Source: Dialister sp. (lineage in GTDB: Bacteria; Bacillota; Negativicutes; Veillonellales; Dialisteraceae). From it: a DNA stretch of 9,738 nucleotides. The DNA lies in the NCBI GenBank assembly GCA_022722495.1, contig JAIJLI010000052.1:1-9738 (forward strand). The letters run 5' to 3'. Below, in pieces: positions 1-8,400 of this stretch (its first letter is position 1; every line of letters starts with the position of its first letter). The notes below the pieces were generated by a model. It had not been told where the DNA came from and searched no databases. It saw nothing but the letters and a program-made list of their open reading frames with translations. The position numbers and the translations under genes are program-made.

Positions 1-7
1 ACAATAG

Positions 8-40
8 CCTTGGGAGTTATATTCTGCCCTTGGCGTTAAT
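8..40. repeat. Short direct repeat, CCTTGGnnnTwAT twice at 20-bp spacing
   Basis: CCTTGG occurs at 8-13 and again at 28-33, each followed after three bases by TTAT or TAAT. The 20-bp start-to-start distance is close to two helical turns, so a dimeric regulator could bind both copies on one DNA face. Direct repeats upstream of susC genes are a usual form of operator for PUL regulators such as hybrid two-component systems. The units are short, so chance is possible, and the window edge may cut off further copies. Confidence 0.3.
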
Positions 41-68
41 TAACTCTGGCGAATAGTTTGTGTTCATT

Positions 69-84
69 AGTTGATCAAACAACT
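69..84. repeat. Small palindrome upstream of susC
   Basis: AGTTG at 69-73 is matched by CAACT at 80-84, and an 8-bp perfect palindrome, TTGATCAA, lies at 71-78, overlapping the left arm. It could be a binding site for a dimeric regulator. In AT-rich non-coding DNA such short symmetry also arises by chance, and no T-run follows that would make it a terminator. Confidence 0.25.
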
Positions 85-309
85 TTAGCACGCTATGCGA
101 TCATCTTGAAACACTGGGCAATAGAGCAAGAAACATGTGTATATAACGTATAGAAATCTCAATGAAGGTGATTACAATATTTGGATTCTTTTCGTCTTTA
201 TGATAATCTTATTTGTTTGTAGTATACTAACATCACGACACAGATGATTGGGAACAGACTATTTATGAAGTTAGATTAAAATATAAAAACAAACCTAAAA
301 GAATCAATT

Positions 310-3300
310 ATGAAGAAATTGAAAAATCCTGACGCTATCTCAGGAATTACCTCTAAGGTAATGTTGGTTTCGACTATCCTGTTGACTCCAACAACTATGA
401 TGGCAAGTAAAATTCAAGGAGGAATTCAAACACCTCTTTCTGTAGTGCAGCAGTCAAACTCCATCAATGGTACTATTGTTGATGAGCTTGGCGAGCCGAT
501 GATTGGTGTAACCATCAAAAAGAAAGGTAGTGGTGTTGGTGCCATTACTGACCTGGATGGCAAGTTTTCTGTAAATGTACCTGTTGGTACAGTCTTGGAA
601 ATCAGTTACACAGGTTATAAAACTTTTACTATTTCTGCCAAGCAAAATATGGGAATCAAGATGGAGCCTGATGCTATAGGTCTTGAGGAGTTGGTTGTTG
701 TAGGTTACGGTACACAGAAAAAACGTGACTTGACAGGTTCTGTAGTATCCGTAAAGAATGAAGATGTTGTAGCGGCTCCTACTTCCAACGTAATGGAGGC
801 TTTGCAAGGTAAAATCGCAGGTCTTGATATTACAAAATCCAGTGGTCAGGTTGGTGGCGGAGTAAATATTTTGCTTCGCGGTTCTCGTTCTATCTATGGC
901 GATAACAGTCCTTTGTTTATTATCGACGGACTGCCTGGAAGCTATGATGACATAAGCCCTAACGATATAGAGGGCATCGATGTATTGAAGGATGCTTCAT
1001 CTACCGCTATCTATGGTTCAGCAGGTGCCAATGGTGTCATCATTATAACAACCAAGCGTGGAGCGAAGAGTTCTAAGACAAGGGTTAATTTTGACGCTTA
1101 CTATGGTTGGAGTGGTTCTCCTGAGTACAAGAGTGGCATGACTGGTGATGAATGGGTTAATTATTATACAGAGGCGTATAAATATAAAAATGGCGTAGCT
1201 CCAGCGAGCGTTTCAGACCTCTTCGGTGGTAACCAGGATTATGTAGATGCTTATAATGCAGGAAAATGGATAGACTGGGTAGATCAGGCTATGGATAATA
1301 AAGCTACTACTCAAAAATATTCACTTTCCATCCAGGGTGGAACTGACAAGACAAATGTTTACGCTTCATTGGTGTATAACCGTGACCAGGGATTACTGTC
1401 TAATGAGAAACTCAACAAATATTCTGTACGTTTGAACATCGATCAAAAGGTATTTGACTGGTTTAAGGCTGGTGTGTCGACCAATCTCAACTATAGCATC
1501 CGTAACCGCGGCGACAACAAGACATTCACAGGAGCATTGAGGGCTTTTCCTCTTGGTGATGTCTTTGATGAATTTGGTGAGTATAACTCTGAGTATATCA
1601 ATAACCAATACTCTCCTATGGGCGATTATATCAAGAATCAGTATGACAATAATAACCGTTATACTTATATCAATGCAATTGGTTATGCAGAGATTACTCC
1701 TTTCAAGGGTTTGTCTTACCGTACTCAACTTAACGGTTCGTTAGGTCATGGCCGCCAAGGTACTTATTGGGGCAATTTGTGTCATGCCAACAGACCTACA
1801 TATGCAGGTTCGCCACACGCACAGATACAGAACTCAGACAGTTATAGTTATACATGGGAGAATATTCTTTCATACAACTTCAGCATTGCTAATGACCATA
1901 ACATTGGTGTTACAGGCGTTACTTCTTGGCAGAAGAATTCTAATGAATATACCAATGCAGATGGTAGTGGCCAGGATTTGGACATATGGAAGTATTGGCG
2001 TTTGTTGGCAGCTAATAGCCAACGTGTAGAGTCAGGACTGACAACCACCCAAAAAATGTCATACGCCTTGCGATTTAATTATTCCTATAAAGGTAAGTAC
2101 CTCTTCACTTTCTCAAATCGCTGGGACGGTGTGTCATTCTTCTCTCCAGGCAAGAAATGGGATTCATTCCCTGCAGGAGCATTAGCTTGGCGCGTGTCAG
2201 ATGAAAGTTTCATGAAAAGCTCAGAAAAGTGGCTTGACAACTTGAAACTCAGAGTGGGTGCAGGTATTACAGGTAATTCAGGTGGCGTAGGTGCTTATTC
2301 AACACAAACAAATGCCTATAAATACACTTCTGCCGGCATCACTATAAATGGCAACATAGTGCCGTTCACTCAATATACCGGTACCTATGGTAGTCCTTCT
2401 TTGGGATGGGAAAAATCTTATAATTGGAACTTCGGTATAGATATGGCTGTACTCAAAGGACGTCTTGATGGCAGTTTGGATTTCTTCACCACTAAAACAC
2501 GTGGTTTGCTCTTCAAGCGTACTATGCCTATAACAAGTGGCAGCACAGGTTGGGGCTCTCCTTTGGCTAGCTGGGAAAATATTGCCAAGACTAGCAACAA
2601 GGGTGTGGAGTTCACCATCAACAGCCGTAATATCGTTACCAAGGACTTTAAATGGAATACCACATTGACAGGAACTTGGAGCAAGGAAAAGATCGAGAGC
2701 TTACCTAATGGTGACTTGATTTCAGAGAATCTTTTCGTGGGTAAACCTATTCATGCTATATACGATTACAAGTATGCTGGTATCTGGGGTACTGATGCTT
2801 CACAGGAAGAACTTGATAAGTATGGCGTGAAACCTGGATGGGTAAAGGTTGAGACGATTGAGAAATTTGACGAAAATGGCAATGGTGACGGAGGTGTGCA
2901 TAAGTACAGCCAGGATGACCGTCAGGTATTGGGACATGAGAATCCTAACTGGATTATTGGTCTTAACAATACTTTCGTCTATAAGGACTTCGACTTGACT
3001 ATCTATGTAATGGGACGCTTCGGTCAGACTATCTATAGCAAAATGCTTGGTTCATATACAGCAAAGTCTGGAATTGGTACAAATCAAATTTCAGGTATAG
3101 ACTATTGGACAGAAGAAAACCAAGGCGCTTATTATCCACGCCCTGGTAGTGGTGATGACCAAACGATTGGCAATACAGCCATCAATGTATATGATGGTTC
3201 TTTCATCAAGATAAAGAACATCACATTGGGTTATACACTTCCAAAGAGCATCTCTAAGCATGCACTTATGGAGAAGTGCCGTTTCTATTTTACTGCCTAT

Positions 3301-3417
3301 AATCCTTGGATTTTTGCTATGGACAGTAAGTTGAAAGGTACAGATCCTGAAATGGGTGTCTCGGATACTTTCCCAACTTACAAGCAGTTTGTTTTTGGTA
3401 TAAATATCACATTCTAA
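310..3417 (+). CDS. SusC/RagA-family TonB-dependent outer membrane transporter
   Basis: This 1035-residue outer membrane barrel would import glycan fragments using TonB/ExbBD energy, with the downstream SusD-like protein as its lid. A hydrophobic signal segment lies at about residues 17-33 after an unusually long polar start. The ATG at 361 would remove the basic residues before it, so 310 is preferred. A carboxypeptidase-regulatory-like domain covers about 52-120 (INGTIVDELGEPMIGV at its start). The conserved stretch EELVVVGYGTQKKRD follows at 126-140. The plug spans about 141-250 and contains the family signature VLKDASSTAIYGSAGANGV at 225-243, with Ala where most members have Arg in YGSRGANG. 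The rest is beta-barrel, ending in Phe (FGINITF) as outer membrane proteins usually do. Length is normal for the family. It forms an operon with susD. The family assignment is very secure; the substrate is unknown. Confidence 0.96.
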   Translation: MKKLKNPDAISGITSKVMLVSTILLTPTTMMASKIQGGIQTPLSVVQQSNSINGTIVDELGEPMIGVTIKKKGSGVGAITDLDGKFSVNVPVGTVLEISYTGYKTFTISAKQNMGIKMEPDAIGLEELVVVGYGTQKKRDLTGSVVSVKNEDVVAAPTSNVMEALQGKIAGLDITKSSGQVGGGVNILLRGSRSIYGDNSPLFIIDGLPGSYDDISPNDIEGIDVLKDASSTAIYGSAGANGVIIITTKRGAKSSKTRVNFDAYYGWSGSPEYKSGMTGDEWVNYYTEAYKYKNGVAPASVSDLFGGNQDYVDAYNAGKWIDWVDQAMDNKATTQKYSLSIQGGTDKTNVYASLVYNRDQGLLSNEKLNKYSVRLNIDQKVFDWFKAGVSTNLNYSIRNRGDNKTFTGALRAFPLGDVFDEFGEYNSEYINNQYSPMGDYIKNQYDNNNRYTYINAIGYAEITPFKGLSYRTQLNGSLGHGRQGTYWGNLCHANRPTYAGSPHAQIQNSDSYSYTWENILSYNFSIANDHNIGVTGVTSWQKNSNEYTNADGSGQDLDIWKYWRLLAANSQRVESGLTTTQKMSYALRFNYSYKGKYLFTFSNRWDGVSFFSPGKKWDSFPAGALAWRVSDESFMKSSEKWLDNLKLRVGAGITGNSGGVGAYSTQTNAYKYTSAGITINGNIVPFTQYTGTYGSPSLGWEKSYNWNFGIDMAVLKGRLDGSLDFFTTKTRGLLFKRTMPITSGSTGWGSPLASWENIAKTSNKGVEFTINSRNIVTKDFKWNTTLTGTWSKEKIESLPNGDLISENLFVGKPIHAIYDYKYAGIWGTDASQEELDKYGVKPGWVKVETIEKFDENGNGDGGVHKYSQDDRQVLGHENPNWIIGLNNTFVYKDFDLTIYVMGRFGQTIYSKMLGSYTAKSGIGTNQISGIDYWTEENQGAYYPRPGSGDDQTIGNTAINVYDGSFIKIKNITLGYTLPKSISKHALMEKCRFYFTAYNPWIFAMDSKLKGTDPEMGVSDTFPTYKQFVFGINITF

Positions 3418-3430
3418 ACAATTAAGAAAA

Positions 3431-5236
3431 ATGAAAAAGATGAATTTTAAGAATATATTGTTCTCTGCAGCCCTCGCTGCTGGTGCGATGTCTTTAGCTT
3501 CGTGCTCTTTGGAAGAAGAAAACCCTGGTGGTTTTACCATGGAGAACATGGCAGCGAACTCGGTTGAGTCATACCAGACTTTGCTTAATCAGTGCTATTT
3601 TGGTATGGAACGTTTCTTGTATGGTACGGATGGTTTCATGGAATTGACAGAAGGTGATACAGACCTCTGGACTTACCAAGGAAATCAGAATACTTCCTAT
3701 ACTCAGTATTTTTGGTTCTTCGCAGGTGCAGCACCTAACACCACCTATACAAATGGTATCTGGAACTCTCTCTATGATGGTATTGGCAGTTGCAATATGG
3801 CTATCAGTTTGGCAAATAAAGCCCCTTTTAAAACTGAGGCTGAAAGAAATGTCAAAGTTGCAGAAGCTAGATTCTTGCGTGCTATCTATTATTTCAATGC
3901 TGTAGAGCAGTTTGGTGGGGTTACCATGATTACAGAACCGGCTAGCTCTATGAATTTTGCTCCTACCCGTACAGAACCTCTAACGATTTATAAGGAAATT
4001 ATCATTCCTGACTTGGAGTTTGCTGTGGAATGGCTGGATAAAGGCAATGACGCAACTACTACACAGCCTACCAAAAAAGCTGCACTTGGAATGTTGGCAA
4101 AAGTTTGTCTGCAGACCAAAGAGTATGCTACGGATGAGTATATACCTGAGGCGCTTGATGCAGCTAAAAAGCTGATAACTGACTGTGAGTCGGGTGGCTC
4201 TACATATGGTGCTTACATGTATCCTACGTATGAGGAGGTTTTTGCTGAAAAAAATAATAAAGAAAATAAGGAGGCTCTATGGAAGCATCGCTGGTATGCT
4301 GGCAGCGATGGACATGGTTCTAGTAATGGTAACTTCAAATTGAATCGTAACGATGAGAAGTTCCTCTGTAATATCAATAAGTTTGGTGCTCGTGAAGACA
4401 ATCAGACTAGCCGTCTAACATGGGAAGGCAGTCAGGCAGGTATCTTCATGCCAACTCAGTATTTGCTCAATCTATATGTACAGCAGGATGGAACACTAGA
4501 CCCACGTTTCCACAAGTCTTTCACTACTCAGTGGAACGCAAATAGGAATTATGAGTGGGACGAAAGTTCAAAGAACAACTTTGGTAAGGAAGATGCCATT
4601 GTTGGCAAGAAGCTCAATACAGGCGACTTGGCCATCAAAATCGTGATGCCTCAGGATGCAGATTATGCAGCGGAAGTAAGTAAGAAAGTTACAGCCAACT
4701 ACTTAATAGTAGATTATAAGGATGTATATGATGATGCAAATAAGAATGTGATAACCGAGCGTGGCGCAGGTGAAAACATGTTCCGCTACTTCTATCCATC
4801 TCTTAACAAGCATAATAGCAGCAACTATTATGTTGCTAATGCCAGCAAAAAACGTAATGGAAATTTGAATGCTACATTCATTATACGCATGGCTGAGATT
4901 TACCTCATTGCAGCAGAGGCTGATATCTATCTAAATGGCGGGGCTAACGCTATGGGCTATATTAATAAGGTTCGCCAACGTGCGGGGGCTATCCCTCTCA
5001 CTGGTTCAGCTTCTGTTCGTACAGTATTGGATGAACGTGGTCGTGAGTTATGTGGTGAATACTGCCGCTTCTATGATTTGAAGCGCACAGGAATGTTCAA
5101 GGACAATTCATATCTACAGGCTACACATCCAGACTTGGCTAGGTATTTCAAACCAGAGTATGCTCTTCGTCCAATTTCAACAACCTTTACAAATGGTATT
5201 AATAATGGCGCTGAATACCAGAATCCTGGCTATTAA
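3431..5236 (+). CDS. SusD/RagB-family surface glycan-binding lipoprotein
   Basis: This 601-residue lipoprotein should sit on the cell surface over the SusC barrel, bind the glycan and hand it to the pore. The signal peptide ends in a lipobox (LASC, lipidated Cys25), followed by acidic SLEEE, which fits the Bacteroidota surface-export signal. Family landmarks run in order: WNSLYDGIGSCNMAI (111-125), EARFLRAIYYFNAVEQFGG (145-163), then the C-terminal RagB/SusD region with RMAEIYLIAAEA (486-497), INKVRQRAGA (511-520) and RGRELCGEYCRFYDLKR (536-552). The middle, about 280-480, is less conserved and rich in aromatic and charged residues; glycan contacts in this family often come from such regions. 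It starts 13 nt after the susC stop, so the pair share a message. A second ATG three codons in (3440) would also leave a working signal peptide. Family secure; ligand not predictable. Confidence 0.95.
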   Translation: MKKMNFKNILFSAALAAGAMSLASCSLEEENPGGFTMENMAANSVESYQTLLNQCYFGMERFLYGTDGFMELTEGDTDLWTYQGNQNTSYTQYFWFFAGAAPNTTYTNGIWNSLYDGIGSCNMAISLANKAPFKTEAERNVKVAEARFLRAIYYFNAVEQFGGVTMITEPASSMNFAPTRTEPLTIYKEIIIPDLEFAVEWLDKGNDATTTQPTKKAALGMLAKVCLQTKEYATDEYIPEALDAAKKLITDCESGGSTYGAYMYPTYEEVFAEKNNKENKEALWKHRWYAGSDGHGSSNGNFKLNRNDEKFLCNINKFGAREDNQTSRLTWEGSQAGIFMPTQYLLNLYVQQDGTLDPRFHKSFTTQWNANRNYEWDESSKNNFGKEDAIVGKKLNTGDLAIKIVMPQDADYAAEVSKKVTANYLIVDYKDVYDDANKNVITERGAGENMFRYFYPSLNKHNSSNYYVANASKKRNGNLNATFIIRMAEIYLIAAEADIYLNGGANAMGYINKVRQRAGAIPLTGSASVRTVLDERGRELCGEYCRFYDLKRTGMFKDNSYLQATHPDLARYFKPEYALRPISTTFTNGINNGAEYQNPGY

Positions 5237-5244
5237 TTTTTTTT
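5203..5244 (+). terminator. Weak stem with T8 run at the end of susD
   Basis: TAATGGC at 5203-5209 can pair with GCTATTA at 5229-5235 (one G-U pair), with a small inner CAG/CTG stem. A run of eight T follows at 5237-5244, directly after the susD stop codon. The stem is AT-rich with an unpaired 9-nt bulge, so it would be a poor terminator alone. It may add to the stronger hairpin about 30 nt downstream. Confidence 0.25.
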
Positions 5245-5267
5245 AGATTTAACTAATATATACTCGA

Positions 5268-5311
5268 GTAGGAGGTGAATGCTAATAATAGGTGTTTATC
5301 TCCTACTTTTT
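5268..5311 (+). terminator. Intrinsic terminator or attenuator between susD and the enzyme gene
   Basis: A 16-bp stem pairs 5268-5283 with 5291-5306 around the 7-nt loop AATAATA. The outer seven pairs (GTAGGAG/CTCCTAC) are perfect, and the inner part includes five G-U pairs. Five T follow at 5307-5311. This is the usual form of a Rho-independent terminator. It should end much of the susCD message here, or act as a partial terminator that lowers expression of the enzyme gene relative to the transporter pair. Confidence 0.72.
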
Positions 5312-5376
5312 ATGGTTAATAATTCTAAATAGCATAAACTTTATGTAATTAGTTACAAAAACTATCTCCAAACGTC

Positions 5377-5406
5377 TTTGTATTTGTAAGATTTAAAATT
5401 AATTTG
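5377..5406 (+). promoter_or_regulatory. Possible weak promoter for the enzyme gene
   Basis: TTTG at 5377-5380 is followed after 18 nt by TTAATTTG at 5399-5406, one base off the Bacteroidota -7 consensus TAnnTTTG. It would leave a leader of only about 10 nt before the ATG at 5422. TGTATTTG at 5379-5386, also one base off, gives a more usual leader length but has no matching -33 element. Neither is convincing; a promoter is inferred mainly because a terminator-like hairpin precedes the gene. Confidence 0.25.
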
Positions 5407-5421
5407 TACTAAAATAAAAAT

Positions 5422-8400
5422 ATGAAGATCGAAAGAAAGAGACTGGTACTCTTATCTCTTCTTATCTTTGGCGGTATCACCGTTTTTGCACAGAAAATCA
5501 GCAAAAACGTGATGCAGAAGATATACGACGAGGTGAAGACGCCTTATAAATACGGTATGGTGGTAGCTCCTAAGGACAACTACCACCAGATAGACTGTCC
5601 GATGGTGTACAGGGAGGGCGGCAAGTGGTATATGACCTATGTGGTATACAACGGCAAGGACGGAACCGATGGCAGAGGGTATGAAACATGGCTCGCTACC
5701 AGCGATGACCTGCTGCAATGGAAAACCCTGGGCAGACTGCTCTGCTATGCCGACAAGGGATGGGACATGAACCAGCGTGCAGGATACCCGGCGCTGATAG
5801 ACTGGACTTGGAACGGATCCTATGAGATGGCAAAATACAAAGGTCGCCACTGGATGAGTTATTTCGGTGGAGAAGGTACGGGCTATGAGGCCATCCGCAA
5901 GCCGCTCAATATGGGTATGGCTTCTACCAAAGGCGATATCACCCAGGCACATCCTTGGGAAACATCCCCTTCGCCTGTTCTCTCTATCAACGACAAAAGT
6001 GCACAGTGGTGGGAGAAACTCACCCATTATAAAAGTACCGTCTACTGGGATAAGAACAAAACGCTGGGCAAACCTTTCGTCATGTTCTATAATGCCGGTG
6101 GCATCAACCCTGCCAACCAGCTGAAGGCAGAGCGCATAGGTATCGCCCTCTCCAGCAACATGACTTCCTGGCGCCGTCTGCCTCTCCGCACAGCCAAGCG
6201 AAAGACAGGCAATCCGGTGTTCTTCCATGAGGCTCCGGGCATCATTACGGGAGATGCACAGATCGTGAAGTTCCCGCATTATTATGTCATGTTCTATTTC
6301 TCTGCCTATAATCCGGAGAGAAAATACAATGCCTACAATACATTTGCCGTAAGCCGGGACCTGGTGAACTGGCAGGACTGGGAGGGGGCCGACTTGGTTT
6401 ATCCTTCCAAACCTTATGATGATATGTTCGCCCATAAGAGTTATGTGCTGAAGCATCAGGGCGTGGTATACCATTTCTATTGTGCCGTGAACCATGCCGG
6501 ACAGCGAGGCATCGCCGTGGCTACGAGTGTGCCGATGGGACGTTCGCAGGTTTCTTTCCCGACACCCGAAAAGAAGGGAAAACGACAGATTGTGAATCTG
6601 AATCAGGACTGGCAGGTAACCTTCGGCAAGACTTCGGAAGACAGCATCACGAAGAAGATGGGAATCTTCCGGGTGAATGTGCCTAGTAATCTGGACGATT
6701 ATTACGGTTACCGCCAGCTGAAGCACGGCAACCTGCATGGTACCGCCACTTACGAGAAGCATTTCTCCGTTCATAAACAGACCGGAAAACGCTACTTCCT
6801 GCAGTTGGAAGGTGTGGGAACCTTTGCTACGGTCAAGGTGAATCGCAAGAGTTATCCGAAGGAACTGGTAGGCAGAACCAGCTTTACGCTCGATATCTCG
6901 GATGCACTCCGTGAGGGTGATAATGTATTGAATATCAAAGTAGAACATCCTGCCATGCAGACCAATAACCCTTGGCCTTGCGGCGGCTGTTCATCAGAAT
7001 GGGGATTCTCGGAGGGCAGTCAGCCTTTCGGCATCTTCCGTCCGGTATCGCTCATCGAAACCGATGAGGTGAGGGTGGAGCCTTTCGGAGTACACGTCTG
7101 GAACAACGAGGCATGCGACAGCGTCTTTGTTGAAACCGAAGTGAAGAACTATTCCGACCATGAGCAGACCATCGAGGTAATCAGCAAACTGGCGCTGAGC
7201 AGCGGTAAGACCGCTTTCCGCCAGACCGGCAAGATTACCCTGAAGGCAGGCGAGACCCAGATGGTCCGTCATCAGGCAAAGGTCAGCGAAGCCCATCTGT
7301 GGAGCATCACGGATCCTTATCTCTATACCCTTTCCAGCATCATCAAGCGAGAGGGCAAGACCATCGATGATGTGGCTACACCTTTCGGCATCCGCACCAT
7401 CTCCTGGCCGGTACTCCGACAGAAACAGGCTGCGCTCCGTGGCGATTCAGCCCAGATGGATAAGAAAGACGGCAGATTCTATCTCAATGGTAGTCCGGTT
7501 TTCATCAACGGAACCTGCGATTACGAGCACCTCTTCGGTCAGAGTCATGCCTTCTCTCACGAGCAGATTGCCTCTCGTGTCAAGATGATGCGCCAGGCAG
7601 GTTTCAATGCCTTCCGTGAGGCTCATCAGCCACATAATCTCTATTACCAGCAGTTGCTGGATGAGCAGGGCATGCTGTTCTGGAGTCAGTTCTCTGCACA
7701 TGTCTGGTATGATACATCCGCCTTCCGCAAGAACTTCAAGCGTCTGCTGCACCGTTGGATCAAGGAGCGCCGCAATTCGCCTAGCGTCATTCTCTGGGGT
7801 ATTCAGAACGAGAGTGTGATGCCGAAGGATTTCACCGAGGAATGTGCTGCCATCATCCGGGAGATGGACCCTACCGCTCAGACCATGCGTGCCATTACGA
7901 CCTGTAATGGAGGAGAGGGAAGCGACTGGAATGTGATTCAGAACTGGAGCGGAACCTACGGCGGAACAGCCGATAAATATGATCAGGAATTGAAGCAGCC
8001 TAACCAGTTGCTGAATGGTGAATATGGTGCCTGGCGCACGCTCGGTTTCCGCAGTTCCGATGCAGAGAAACTGCATGCCGGTGATGCAAAGGCTCTGTCA
8101 AAAGCCTATACCGAAGAAGCCTTTGTATCTCTTCTGAGCAAGAAGGCGATGCTGGCAGAGAGTGCCAGGGACAGTGTCTGCGGCCATTTCCAGTGGCTCT
8201 TCGTATCGCATGAGAACCCGGGCAGAGTACAGCCGGATGAGGCTTACCGCCGCATCGACAAGGTGGGACCGTTCAATTACAAGGGACTTCTCACGCCTTG
8301 GGAACAGCCTACTGAAGGCTTCTACTGGTATCGCAATCATTATACTAAGGTGCAGCCAGATATGCTTACGCCTACAGCTGCCGACCGCAACAGAGATCTT

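Larger units (their letters stand above)
1..309. other. Non-coding leader upstream of the susC-like gene
   Basis: All frames are broken by frequent stops, and I see no end of an upstream gene. The region is AT-rich, as expected for a PUL promoter and 5' UTR. It holds a 20-bp-spaced direct repeat and a palindrome (listed separately). No exact TAnnTTTG element is present. The nearest match is TTTGTTTG at 212-219, one base off consensus, with only a poor TTCG at 191-194 as the upstream element, so the promoter position is unsettled. The last 30 bases before the ATG are A-rich with no Shine-Dalgarno sequence, which is normal for Bacteroidota. Confidence 0.6.

Noticed and set aside
1553..2029. Plus-strand 63- and 93-codon open frames inside susC
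   Set aside because: They are out-of-frame shadows of the susC barrel; the susC frame is intact and gives a typical sequence.
3091..3549. Minus-strand 152-codon open frame across the susC-susD junction
   Set aside because: It overlaps the conserved end of susC and the signal peptide of susD, and its translation has no recognisable domain.
5452..6948. Long 498-codon open frame on the minus strand, opposite the enzyme gene
   Set aside because: It is antisense to the propeller and early GH2 part of a clear enzyme. Its translation shows no recognisable domain, and it is best explained by the codon bias of the plus-strand gene.
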